A stretch of DNA of 64,000 nucleotides from Termitomyces sp. T153 (GCA_018296165.2 JACKQL020000029.1:310001-374000); one strand, 5' to 3'. Shown: positions 34,419 through 46,047, counted from the stretch's first letter. The notes: a model not told the origin generated them from the sequence alone. Numbers and translations are program-made.

Positions 34419-36731
34419 ATGTTCAAGTTGGCTTTTCTTTATCTTGGGGCTGCTGTCCTCCTACCGAACAGTGTGTTTGGTCTCTGGCCTATACCGAGGA
34501 ACCTCCAGCTCGGCACGACATTTTTGAAGCTTGCCTCGTCGTTTGATGTAGAGATTAACTTCAATGATGCGCCGCAAGATCTCCTCGATGCCGTCAATCG
34601 CACGAAAGTTTACTTGGAGACAGACGGACTCCGACGCCTCGTCGTCGGTCGCGGGCAAAACGACAGTACCGCCATTGCCCAAGCATTGGAGTTGTCACAC
34701 CTTACAATCTCTCTCTCGTCCACGATTGCACCCCGTTCTATCGCTGAGGAAGCCATTCTTCCTCTTGGAACGCGAAGCGAAAGTTACTCTCTCAGCATTC
34801 CAAGTGACGGAAGTCCTGCGACTCTTAGAGCAGACTCTACTCTTGGGCTCTTCCGAGGGTTGACTACCTTTACCCAACTGTGGTATGACTTTGAAGGAGT
34901 CACATATACCTATCAAGCCCCGGTCAAGATTGTAAATGATACCCCAGCCTTTGTGAGTAGATAGCGCCTTGTTCTGTTACCGTTGTCTGTCTGACACTTT
35001 CTATTCTCCAGCCGTACCGAGGCTTTATGCTTGACACGGCGAGAAATTTGTATGTCCTAGTCCACTGTTAGAGGGTCAAATCATCATCCGTGATGTGATC
35101 TGAAGCAATATCAAACAGTTTCTCGGTTGCAGATATTGAAAGGACTCTTGATGCTATGAGTTGGGTGAAGGTTGTGATGACCATGTTGACTTATTAATAT
35201 GGTGCTTATCGCCATGCAGATCAATATGTTCCATTGGCATGTTGTCGATTCGCAAAGCTTTCCCCTCGACATTCCCAGATTCCCTGAACTCGCAGCTAAA
35301 GGGGCTTACTCGTCGAATGAAATTTACAGCGCCGCCGATGTTAATGACATAGTGTCATATGCTGGTGCCGTTCGTACCATTTAGCGTCCATCCGTTCTCC
35401 TGCTGACATCTTTATACTGTAGCGAGGAATCGACGTATTAGTGGTGATTAATTGACGCAGATGAGGAAATTGTCGCATCCTAACTAACTCGACTATTTCT
35501 ATCAACAGGAGATCGACACACCTGGTCACACAGCGGCCATCGCAGATTCTCATCCAGAACATATTGCTTGTAACCAAGCATCGCCGTGGTCACAATTTGC
35601 AAATGAACCACCTGCGGGACAACTACGTCTGGCTTCGGCTGCCACTACGAAATTTACAACCGAACTTATATATTCAATCGCCAAGACTGTGCCTTCGACT
35701 CTCTTTGGTACCGGTGGCGATGAGCTGAATACAAATTGTTACACACAAGATGCCCAGACGCAAGCGGATCTCTCTAGTAGCGGCCGCACACTGGAACAAG
35801 CCTTGAGCTTGTTTGTTCAATCCACACACAAATCGCTTGCTGCCCTAGGAAAGACTCCAGTTGTTTGGGAAGAAATGGTGTTAGAACATAATGTTACACT
35901 TCCAGAGACAGCAGTGGTCATGTGTGTGTTGCGAATTCATTGACTACATTGTGTCATTGTCGACCTCTCCACAGGGTATGGATTTCTTCACAGCATGCTG
36001 CCTCCGTAGCTGCCGAAAATTACCATATCGTACACGCGCCTTCGGATTACTTTTATCTTGTGAGATGATTGCAGTGTAGCATGATCACTTGATCCAAATG
36101 CTGATGGTTTTCGAGGACTGTGGCGCAGGGGAATGGATTGGTCAAGATCCCACTGGGCGAGTTCACTCGAGTCTAGATCATCGATATTCATTATTTACAG
36201 TACTCGTATTACAGAAATAGCTGGTGCGACCCGTTCAAGACGTGGCAGAAGGTTTATATCAACATCAGCTCTTATTGGAGATGGCTGCTTATATCGAGTT
36301 CCAGTCCTACACGTTTGACCCCTTCGCAAATCTCACCGAGGCACAAAAACCGTTTGTTCTTGGAGGTTTGGAAATCGATTGTACCATTCATAAGAATGTC
36401 CTATCGATATGATCTGTTCCCACAGGACAGCAACTCTTATGGACGGAACAATCGTCATCCGAGAATTTGGACTCCATTGTTTGGCCTAGAGCTGCTAGCT
36501 CAGCTGAGGCGGGTAGAGATCATTCAGCAGAAAAATATTTCTATTGACGAAGAACGTTAGGTGTTCTGGACTGGTGCTACACTTCCCGACGGAACTGCAC
36601 GCGACGTTGATTCCGCATTACCGCGATTGCATGATATTCGGTATCGCATGGTTCAGAGGGGCGTCCGTGCGATTGCTCTGCAGCCCCATTTCTGTGCTTT
36701 GCGGCCAGGGAAATGTGATCTCATGTCCTGA
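34419..36731 (+). CDS. GH20 beta-N-acetylhexosaminidase, secreted
   Basis: This enzyme removes terminal GlcNAc from chito-oligosaccharides and glycans in chitin turnover. Twelve exons (34419-34952, 35012-35049, 35119-35170, 35220-35369, 35423-35443, 35509-35921, 35975-36059, 36116-36156, 36221-36251, 36305-36365, 36426-36508, 36561-36731) give 559 residues. It opens with a signal peptide (MFKLAFLYLGAAVLLPNSVFG) and the N-terminal GH20b domain (residues to about 170). The barrel carries PYRGFMLDTARNFF, INMFHWHVVDSQSFPLD, VLVEIDTPGHTAAIADSHPE, FGTGGDELN with the catalytic Asp-Glu pair (about 336-337), VVWEEM, and QLLWTEQSSSENLDSIVWPR then AAS at the end. Exon 5 is only 21 nt (RGIDVLV). Introns 8 and 11 fit only with GC donors. 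The many small exons hide the gene from single-frame views, but it looks intact. Confidence 0.93.
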
Positions 36732-38705
36732 GAGTCCAAATTCAATTGAAGCTGGTGTCACTATCACAATAAAATCATTCTACATGAATCAAGGTATCAT
36801 TCAAACCTCCATTAAGTTTTCTCATGAAGTTCGGTGGTCATTTTGATCCCTGTTGAGGTAGGCTTGGATTCAAACAGCGTATGAGACGAAGAGTTGGTTG
36901 TCTTTATTGATTCTCTTCGTTTACGTCAGGAGCTTGCACAACCTTTGCCAAGCCAACAGGGCAAAGATAGGAGGCTGTCTCGTATCTTCCGTCAATCTTC
37001 GGCAAGGGGGAACTTACATTGGCACCTGTATAGAAAGGCATAATTGACTTTGTCTGAGCAATATCCCCGCTAATAGCTAGTAGTTAGACACGACACAGTC
37101 AAAGGTCAGGAAGCTCTGCATCAGAGGAGCTGGACGCAGCCCGAGCAGCATACATGGGATACACGAGATCTTGGAGAGAAAATATTCTTTTGCCAGTAGA
37201 TAGTGAAATTTCGGTATAAAATTTTACCTTCTTACTGTGAGTACGGGGCAGGGGGCCCGGGTGGCAAGAGTAGCTGCGAGCAAGCTTTCTGGTCTTTGTT
37301 GCAGTATTGAATAATCCCCACGAATAAATTGCGAAGGTGGATCGGGGGAAACGCGCCAGTAACAATGCATCGAATTGGTAAATCACTTAATTGCACGAGT
37401 TACTCTGTAAATTTCGATGGAATCTGGAATTATGGAATCCGGAATTGTGGTTTTCCTGCCTAGTATCCCATGATGTCACTCCAAGGAGAAACCTCCTTTA
37501 CTATAGCCGTCTCTGATGATCAACCTCTCTTCCTTGAAACCAAAGCCAGTTTTGACGGCTTTCTCCGGCGAACTTAACGACGCAGGTTCACGGTGTACCT
37601 GTCGCTGACGTTAAAGAACTCGTAAACCGTTGGAAGAATGATTTCGAGCTTTATTGAAATTCGCAAGGTTCTGCCCCTTTGGCTAGGCGATGCGCGTTTT
37701 AGGCCTCCTTGTCTCATATACCAAAACCGAGAAAGCAGGGTTTGAACGCACTGCGGGGTTCCGACAATGGAATGGTGACTAGCAGACCGCTCGATCCTAA
37801 ACAATTGGTTATGGTTGGGCCGACATCGCCAGGTTGCTGGCATGAATATATGAGAAAGTCGTGGAGGGTACAGACAGTTACAAGTGGGATGCGCGCCAGT
37901 CGACCCGCAAATCTAAGTACTACGGAGGCTCTCGATATAGGTGGTTGGGACCTGTTCGAGCCCGAGATATCTACAGGAGACTTATAAGATGTTTGGGAAG
38001 GGTGGAGGTGCCTTTGGGATTGTGGATATCACGATGCCTAGGTGGATTAAAAGACTTCTGCCGTTGTATGGGTGGATTTGGTGCATAATCATAGAAGACT
38101 TTATGAGAGAGAAATATAAATAGCTTCAGACTGTATACAGTATAATATAAATGCGAAATGGGACCATCAGAATAGTAGACTAGGGTAGTTTGAACTTTCG
38201 AAGACGGTGGTCCAACATTGTATGGTAAGGTAGCCATTGGGAGAGTCAACAAGAGCTGAATCATGGATTTTTGGGATTTTGTAGACAGAAGAGCTCTATC
38301 TTCACGCTTAAGGAGAGTCAATGTATAGAGAGCTCCTTTCGATGCGTGAAGGTAAGTCATGAAAGGGCTGGCACATGCGGCCGATGCAATTGATGGTGAC
38401 CAGTCATCGGTCAACTAGGATTCCACTGAGCTGTAAATTATGGCTCGATACTGCTGTGTATGTGATGGACTCACAAAGATGAGATTTGGCTACTCCTCCT
38501 CACCTATAGGACGGGAAGAGCCATTCGTCTGCCTTTCGATTAACGCAGCACCTTCGGTGCAAGGGAACTCAGAATCAGAATCCGCAGCAAGGATCACATG
38601 ACCGGATCACGATACTCGGAAAAGTCCGAAGAACGAGTGCGCCGTGAAATCCCGAAGGAGTTGTACGCAAAAAACTTTACCTCACCGTGGACGACGACGA
38701 CGACG
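36732..38705. other. Intergenic, about 2 kb
   Basis: Short frames on both strands (for example minus 37099-37386 and 37971-38414) have no recognisable features. The segment is AT-rich with no tandem repeat or tRNA seen. It includes the MPP beta promoter. Confidence 0.4.
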
Positions 38706-40282
38706 ATGGTGTCTAGAGCCGTCCTCAGCCGTGTTCTCAGGTCTGCTGCTCGTAGTCAGGCAAGTAGAATCTCACCAGCTGTTGCTCATCGTCTGACACG
38801 TTCATAGCGTCCACTCCGGACATACGCGACAGCGCACAACGTTTCCGGACCTTTGACGCAGGTCTCGACGCTGTCCAATGGTCTCACCGTAGCCACAGAG
38901 ACCCAACCTCATGCTCAGACCGCGACAGTTGGCGTCTGGATTGACGCCGGTTCGCGGGCAGAGACCGACAAAACTAATGGGACTGCCCACTTCTTGGAGC
39001 ACATGGCCTTCAAGGGAACCAACCGTCGTTCACAACATTCTCTTGAGCTTGAGGTAGAGAACATTGGTGCTCACCTCAATGCCTATACCTCCCGTGAACA
39101 GACTGTGTACTATGCCAAGAGCTTCCGCAAGGACGTCCCTGTTGCTGTTGACATCATATCCGATATTCTCCAGAACTCCAGGCTCGACAATGCTGCTATT
39201 GAACGCGAACGAGATGTCATCTTGAGGGAGCAGGAGGAGGTTGACAAGCAGCTTGAGGAAGTTGTGTTTGACCACCTTCACGCCGTTGCTTTCCAGGGTA
39301 TGTTAGACCTCGTTCATACATCGCATTGTGAACTTTCTAAATATTTCTCACAGGACAACCTCTTGGTCGCACTATTCTTGGCCCGACGGCGAACATTATG
39401 TCCATCAAGCGTGACGATCTTGCTTCGTACATTAAAACCAACTACACTGCTGATCGTATGGTTCTTGTCGGTACTGGAGGCGTTGAACACGAAGAGCTCG
39501 TCAAACTTGCTGAGAGGCACTTTGCTACACTTCCTGTGTCTCCCAAGCCAATTCCTCTTGGACGTCTTTCTCATCCTAAGACCAATTTTGTTGGCTCGGA
39601 GGTTCGTATCCGCAATGATGAGATCCCCACCGCCAATATCGCTATCGCTGTTGAAGGTGTCGGTTGGAGCTCGCCCGACTACTTCCCCATGATGGTCATG
39701 CAGAGCATCTTCGGTAACTGGGACCGTGCTCTCGGTGCCTCTCCTCTTCTCTCCTCCCGCCTTTCCCATATCATTTCCTCCAATAACCTTGCCAACTCGT
39801 TCATGTCTTTCTCGACTTCGTACTCTGACACAGGTCTTTGGGGTATCTACCTTGTATCTGAGAACCTTCTCAACCTCGATGACCTCATGCACTTCACGCT
39901 TCGCGAGTGGACGCGTATGAGTATAGCGCCGACGGAGGTTGAAGTTGAGCGGGCTAAGAGCCAACTCAAGGCTGGACTTCTTCTTGGTCTCGATGGCACC
40001 ACAGCTGTTGCAGAAGATATTGGCAGGCAACTTGTGACGAGCGGAAAGCGCCTTACCCCTCAACAAATTGAGAGTGCTGTTGATGCTGTAACTGTCGATG
40101 AAATCAAGCGCGTTGCACAAAAGTACTTGTGGGATAAGGACGTGCGTTGTTGATACTTTCTTCATGTTGGATCTGTCTTCCTCATTGTTTTCGATTAGTT
40201 CGCGTTGGCCGCAACGGGTAACATTGAGGGCCTGCTCGATTACAACCGTCTTCGTGCGGACATGTCCTCGATGATTTATTAG
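38706..40282 (+). CDS. MAS1: Mitochondrial processing peptidase beta subunit
   Basis: The catalytic subunit of MPP cleaves presequences of imported proteins in the matrix. Four exons (38706-38759, 38808-39297, 39354-40141, 40199-40282) give 471 residues. Exon 1 encodes an Arg/Ser presequence ([18 protein letters not shown]) continued in exon 2 as [15 protein letters not shown]. The inverted zinc motif HFLEH lies at about residues 79-83. [19 protein letters not shown] and the [12 protein letters not shown] helix match the M16 family. The C-terminal half carries [16 protein letters not shown] and [24 protein letters not shown]. Intron 1 uses a GC donor (CAG|GCAAGT) and ends CATAG; without splicing it, the frame meets a TAG at 38805. 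Length and motifs indicate a functional enzyme. Confidence 0.95.
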
Positions 40283-41009
40283 ATGGTGTGTTATATTCGC
40301 CATCAATGTTAACGCCGCATTGATTTGCGTGCTGATATAGGTGATATGCAGTAGATGGACAAAATACATCCTTTTAATCATACCATCGTTCCTCCTCAGA
40401 CTTGGAAAGAAGGTTGCAAATCTAATGAATGGTGATATCGTCAATTTTGTTGCTCAAGCGTCATGTCCCCACCACACGGAGCCGGATATTCGTGCCTCAA
40501 ACCAGTGCGCAACCTTAGTGCAACCTTAGATGTTCTGTAATGTTACATGAAGAAAACCCTATAGATTCTGGCTGTTGCGTTGTACTAACGTTACAAAGAG
40601 CCGTTGCAGAGTTATTTCATCGATAGTCGTTGTGTATCGATCATAGGAAGGATTAACTTGGAGAAGGAGCATCTGCTTATGTATCACATGTATGGCGACC
40701 TATGGCAGCGGGAGAAATACGCGAGAAAGACCTCGTTCAAAGAAGCAGCAGCCCTGGCCGTAGAACCTACGTGCTGCTTGAGGTCTAATTCTTGTCGTTA
40801 AGCTAAGTACAGGTTACAGACGCAGGCGTGCGAACTCTTTACTCGTATCGTCCTCACCATCGACTTAAATTTAATTCCATGCTATCGAGTGGTTTTGAAT
40901 CCTTTCGACTGGTGAAGAATGTATGTAGAATTGGCAATCAACAGATAGTTTCGTTTCCTCCCTAATGATCTAACATCCGATACAAAAAATATATACAGCC
41001 AAAATCAAT
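40283..41009. other. Intergenic
   Basis: This region lies between MPP beta and the tRNA-Gly gene. No further gene was recognised. Confidence 0.4.
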
Positions 41010-41101
41010 GCATTAAGGGGGAATCGAACCCCCGGCGGGTCGAACATGAGCACGAGTACCCGTACTGGCAACGACCCAGGTTACCACTACCCCATTAATG
41101 C
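41010..41101 (-). tRNA. tRNA-Gly (anticodon GCC) with a 22-nt intron
   Basis: On the minus strand the acceptor stem GCATTAA pairs with TTAATGC. The D arm is GGGGTAGTGGTAACC. The anticodon stem GGTCG pairs with CGACC around the loop TTGCCA-T, giving GCC at positions 34-36. The T arm is CGGGGGTTCGATTCCCCC. A 22-nt intron (+ coordinates 41044-41065) interrupts the loop after position 37, the standard place for nuclear tRNA introns. The mature length is 70 nt without CCA. Confidence 0.93.
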
Positions 41102-41256
41102 TTGTTGATCAAATCACTTATGTAGAATATGTCATAAAAGCAAATAGTCAGTGTTGTATAGTTGGGATTGTATGTTGCCTCAGTCATGAACAACGATTGA
41201 CGACATCTAGGTCACAGTGCGGCGGTGTAATAGATGGGATGATATAATGAACATTC

Positions 41257-42738
41257 TTAGCTCAATACATTCTCACCAACCTTCCACACCGAGAATCCAC
41301 CTTCCCCACCCACTGCAACAACACCGCGCCCCCACTCAACACAAAGCACCTTGACCCCCTTCTCCCATGGGCTGAAGCTCGCCACTGCACCCTTGGTACT
41401 CCGGAGATCCCACAACCTCACGATGCCATCGTATGCACCGCTCACAACCTGCTGTGAGCCTGACTCGGATACGACGACGCAAGACGGAGTTGCGGGGTGT
41501 AAGAAGGAAACTGGTGCATTAGTGTCAGAGGGAGAAGGCAGCCGCACATCATAAAGCATCATTGTGCGGTCCGTCGAAGTCACGAGGATGCTTTCAGGCG
41601 TCATTGGCAAAGCAGAAAGGGAAAGGAAGGCTTTGTTTGACGCCGTCTGTGGTATGATACAATTTATCCCACCGATTCGATGTGAATGCAAGAAAAATGA
41701 GAACTCACAACGGTATGCACCGACACACCACTCTCCATATCCCATACCCTCACCGTCGAGTCAAACCCACAGCTATATGCCTTTTCCTCCAGGCCTGGTG
41801 CAAATACAACCCCGGATACACGTCCCACATGCGATTTGAGAACCTCGATAGGTGCTTTTCTCGGCGGTCGTGGGCCTTCTTCCACACGTCTTCGCTTCTG
41901 TCTTCCCCCACGCCCGCCCACCTCTTCTTCAGGCACCTCATCTTTGACCGGCACGGTTGTGTCCCAAAAACCGATGAGCCCGTCCCAAGATGCCGTGAGG
42001 AGATGGGTGCCAGCGGTGTTGGATACGATGGAGGAGAGCGGGGCAGTGTGAAGGTGCAATGTCGCTAGAGGTGTGGATTTTGAGGAGGTTGAGGAACCAG
42101 GAGTTGCAAGTGTGATTTTATTAATTTGGGCGGTAAGATCATGTGAGGCACTGGCGATGATATGGGTGTCATCTGAGGAAGAGACTACACAGATGGAAGA
42201 TATAGGTGCACTGTGTGCGAGCGTGCTCGATGTCGCGTTTTTAGAGTAGTCGAATGATCGAATAGAGCCGTCATATGAGGCTGTAAAGAATTGCCTGCAC
42301 AAAGCGTAAACTATGGAACGATGTATAGAGATTTTGTTAACGTACCCTGGAACCTTGCATGAAGCAGAAGAGACCCAATCCTCATGTGGAAAATCAGAGA
42401 CCTTTTCTGGGGGAAGGACGGATTCTATGTATTCGATTTCGAGGGTTTCTTCCTATCCTCACGTGGGTTGAAAGCATCTCGAGCGGGAAAGTATCAGTAC
42501 TTACCTCTCCAACACCGTTCTCCGTACACCATTCACCCAAGGTGGTTCTCAGAATCTCTCCCCTAACTAAAAAGTCGAATGGGATAGGTTTGGAAAGCGA
42601 CAGAGCCTTGTTAACAAGTTGGGAAAGCTGGTATCGTCGCCATGTCGCTGGGATCATGAACTTCTGGGACGGAAGAGGGTAAGGCGTTTTAGTGGTGAGC
42701 ACCACGGGCAGCGAAAGAGTGTTCGATGTCGAGGCCAT
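41257..42738 (-). CDS. YTM1: Ribosome biogenesis protein YTM1 (WDR12)
   Basis: Ytm1 joins Erb1 and Nop7 in the PeBoW complex for 60S maturation and is removed by the Rea1 ATPase through its N-terminal NLE/UBL domain. Four exons (42738-42505, 42452-42346, 42294-41709, 41646-41257) give 438 residues with phase-compatible joins. The NLE domain is LPVVLTTKTPYPLPSQKFMIP and following residues. EETLEIEYIESVLPPEK leads into the beta-propeller. WD blocks include FFTASYDGSIRSFDYSK, IIASASHDLTAQI, LLTASWDGLIGFWDT, AYSCGFDSTVRVWDMES and VVSGAYDGIVRLWDLRS. A charged insertion (GGRGGRQKRRRVEEG) lies between blades, as in other fungal proteins. Confidence 0.94.
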
Positions 42739-43066
42739 CGTCACGGGCGACTCGCGCGGAAGATGGTCTCAAGTCAAAGGTCAAAAAATTAGACTGTCAC
42801 GTGGGAAACGCGTCAAAGTTCGCGGTCGTGTCCCGATTGGCGCGCTGCTGCTCAAAGAAACGTCACGCAAAATATATCAATGAACGGGGACAGCGATACG
42901 AAAAAAGGAGTGCGAATCAGCAAAGCTATCATGGGTCAATATAGGTATATTCCATTTTTGTTGGACTGGTTTGGGTAAACACCCCGAGAAAGGGTATCAT
43001 TAATGATCGAAGGAAAGAAGCAATACAGAAATAAGAGCGGCAAATCAGTCTATTCATACAACAAAA
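42739..43066. other. Intergenic
   Basis: This is the YTM1 promoter and the 3' end of the AP-1 mu gene. No additional gene was seen. Confidence 0.4.
42798..42803 (+). promoter_or_regulatory. CACGTG palindrome
   Basis: It lies 60-65 bp upstream of the YTM1 start codon at 42738 on the minus strand. Confidence 0.45.
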
Positions 43067-44727
43067 TCACATTGGAACAATTGGGGCGCTGCCTTTCTCT
43101 AACGCCGTCCGCAAGCTATGACGCAAACATGAGTGTTGACGACATCCCAGGAGTCAAGAGAAGGCACCTGTAATCATCGCCATTCTGGGTGATATAACGT
43201 ACCCAAGGCAGCGCTTGATAACCACTTTTCTCAACTATCTTCAAGTACCGCACTTGAATTCCCGACACTGTGAAGTACGGGATCTCAAACTTGACCGTAA
43301 TGGGGGCACGCTTCTCAAGATCGTTTTCTAATCAGAGTTGAGATGATATCGAAAGAACATTAGCTCGGCTGGAACACACCGCTTTTAACGCTAGGCAATC
43401 CAAAGTGCGCGCGCATCAGAAACTCACGACTCCCTCCAAGCTGCTTGATTTTCCACACAAAGGCTGACTTATCTGGAGCATACTGAACGGTGCCTGTCGA
43501 TGCCTGCGTATCGTTTGAATCGAAAATTAAGTCACGCACATGGAGTACTCACTCTAAACTTTGGGCTGTCTGCGTCGTCGGGTACAGGCACATATATTTC
43601 CACATTGTTCGCAGTACTCCTTCGTTTGAATTGCGCCTTGACCTTTACGACATACTCTACGCGGCTGCCCTTGTGGCTCTCAACCGCTGCTTCAACCCAT
43701 ACAAGGGGTTTCACGGGTGTAGAAAGACGATATGACATAAGCTCAAACTCGCCATCTGGGGGAATGAAAGAGATGGTACGGTCGTTTTCAAACCGTGAAA
43801 GCCGCACGCATTGATGGAATTTGACGTCCTCCATTTCAATAGCCTTGCCTCGTGCGGCTACATATGCGATCAGCGCGAGGTGAAGCAAGATGAGCTAGTG
43901 AGCACTTACTTCGTCCGGTGCTTTCGAACATAACCTTGTCGTTTAGCCCTAACCGAAGCTCGGGCATACCTGACAGGTAGCACTTCATCTTGATTGCGCC
44001 AAGTATCTCAGACCGTACGACGTTCCCATTAGCATTGACCTATCTGTCTTCAAGATGTTGTCTACAGATAGAGCGCAATAACGCACCAGCATATTGACGC
44101 TCTCAATGACGTCGAGGAATACTTCATTCTTTCTGTATCTGATGCCCTCCGTCCTCCAGGACACTGCATTTGTCACTGCCATCGGCGGGCGCACCTGTAC
44201 CTCAAGTTTGTATGACTCCTGAGTGATGTATCTAGAAGGGCATTGATGCCGCGAGATTAACCATGCCATAGCGAAGACGTACTCTTGTAGAATTTTGCTT
44301 TCGGTGGTTTGAGGGTAGCCAAAGTCCATCATTTCGTCCATCAGCTCGTATATTATGACAAAATTGTCGCGAATACTCTCCTCTTCGAGTTCTTTAAAGT
44401 ACTCGATGAGGACTTGGGTTAATCTGTGCAGGAATATAATGATCTCTGCTGCATTTGAGTTACGCTTAGATAGTGCGAGTACTAGCGAATGTTAGTATGC
44501 CAGCATGAGACAGAGACAACTTGCATACGATAAAGATTGGAGTGGCGGATATGCATGTAATTGACACCCTGACTTGAGAAACAAGGGGTGACCTGCTGGC
44601 CGTCTTCTTCGATCTCGAGAACGAGGGGAAGAAAGCGCTCGACGTAGGAAGGAGGGACATCGTCGCGATAAGAACGCTGGATGAGCGGCTTGCCTTTGAG
44701 GTCGAGGATCGCGATTAAGCTGGCCAT
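43067..44727 (-). CDS. APM1: AP-1 clathrin adaptor complex subunit mu
   Basis: The medium subunit of the AP-1 adaptor selects tyrosine-signal cargo for clathrin traffic between the trans-Golgi and endosomes. It starts MASLIAILDLKGKPLIQRSY at 44727. The longin-type N-terminal domain continues with YMHIRHSNLY, ALSKRNSNAAEIIIFLHRL, VIIYELMDEMMDFGYPQTTE and SKILQEYITQE. The mu-homology domain has VSWRTEGIRYRKNEVFLDVI, ESVNMLVNANGNVVRSEILG, SFIPPDGEFELMSYRLSTPV and LPWVRYITQNGDDYSLRT. Seven or more introns are present. I checked the last one: it joins DDY|S and gives a stop at 43067 after a short tail (ALEKGSAPIVPM). The sequence order fits AP-1 mu better than AP-2 or AP-3 mu. Confidence 0.92.
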
Positions 44728-44751
44728 GAGAGCAAGCAAGCAAGAATCAGT

Positions 44752-44757
44752 CACGTG
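44752..44757 (+). promoter_or_regulatory. CACGTG palindrome
   Basis: TCACGTGTCACGT begins 25 bp upstream of the AP-1 mu start codon, closer than the other sites. Confidence 0.4.
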
Positions 44758-44860
44758 TCACGTCGCGTCTCCTCCAAGTCCAGTCCAGCTTTTCGTTTCA
44801 TCTCACATTCGCGATGGAGTGCACCATCTGGAGGGAGATCGTATCATGCACCTCCGCCAT

Positions 44861-45030
44861 CATTGTCAGCAACCAAAAACACATTGTCAGCAACCAGAAA
44901 CACATTGTCAGCAACCAAAAACACATTGTCAGCAACCAAAAACACATTGTCAGCAACCAAAAACACATTGTCAGCAACCAAAAACACATTGTCAGCAACC
45001 AAAAACACATTGTCAGCAACCAAAAACAAT
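44861..45030. repeat. Minisatellite, eight copies of a 21-bp unit
   Basis: CATTGTCAGCAACCAAAAACA repeats every 21 bp from 44861 to about 45028, with one G-for-A change in copy 1-2 (CCAGAAAC). Because 21 is a multiple of three, all forward frames stay open across it. They give periodic peptides such as SNQKHIV, which are probably not real proteins. It begins 134 bp upstream of the AP-1 mu start. There are no spacers, so it is not a CRISPR array. Confidence 0.95.
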
Positions 45031-46047
45031 GGGACACCACGGTCAAAGGTCTCGAAAGGCCTAGTTATAGGTTCATTACTACTCAAATATTGTCGGTACT
45101 CAAAGATTGGTGTACTTTAATCATTTTGATTGTTCAACAAAAAGTCATCGACGATGTGAAAAAGGACAACTCTACCCTTCCCCAAGAGAACTCTACCTTT
45201 TGCCAGCTTGCGTACATCCAATGCCTAGACACGGAGTTTTCCTCATTAGACCTACCTAACTGATATGAATGCCGTACTCGATTACTTCGTCTCACTATGC
45301 GGTATTTGTCTGAAGGACGCAAGTTTCATATCTTTGGTCATAGTAAACGATCTAAATATCGCGACGGAAAGAATTGCACACGGTTGCACTCGAGGGAGTG
45401 CATATTTTGATCGAGAGCTGCGACGAAAGAAAGGATCTGCTTTCGATAGGCGTCGATGTGATACATCGGTTGTATAAAGCGCAATTTTGTATATTGTCCA
45501 TCATCGCGTGTGACTTACGGAGTATGATGAAAACTCCTCTTGAAGATACGATGTCGAAGCACCCCGCACCAAAAGGCGATGAGATTGAGGTCTGGTAATT
45601 TAATTTCTTCCGCACCATTGAGTTCTATATTTACCCTTTGTAATTGGCAGAATACACGTGACTTCCCCGAGGAGGAACTGACCATCGCTGGGAGGGACAT
45701 TATCGAAGATCTCCATTATATCATGCTTACTAGATTGGTCAGTTGGCGGTGATTTCTGTAGGTATGCTTCAGGAATGCATAAATTCGGTCGTGATAGACA
45801 GCGAATGCGAGAAATTTGGAAGACTCTGATTTGTTCACACCCTGAGAGACTATTCTCGTCTCTTAATCATTGTGCGTCGAATCGGCCAACAAATACACGG
45901 CTTCGTCGCGAATAATATTGGCAGGAGTGGCCCGATGACCTACAAAATGGTATACCAGGGATCGGAATAGTTTCAGAGAGGACATGTTATCACAATCCTC
46001 TTATATTGCATGATTAATAGGAAAAACTGTACATACAACACATTAAG

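Noticed and set aside
34419..36731. GH20 gene as a broken pseudogene
   Set aside because: Twelve exons join in phase with every family motif present and a total of 1680 coding bases.
38706..38807. MPP beta as a pseudogene with a premature TAG
   Set aside because: The stop lies inside a GC-AG intron with a strong GCAAGT donor and CATAG acceptor. Splicing restores frame and an ideal presequence.
39314..40444. A 376-codon minus-strand frame
   Set aside because: It is antisense to the well-supported MPP beta gene, crosses its last intron and has no recognisable domain.
44861..45030. CRISPR-like array
   Set aside because: The 21-bp units are head-to-tail with no spacers, and the genome is eukaryotic.
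44681..45263. Overlapping frames with periodic SNQKHIV-type peptides
   Set aside because: They come from a stop-free 21-bp minisatellite next to the AP-1 mu start codon. No signal peptide, domain or splice support was seen.
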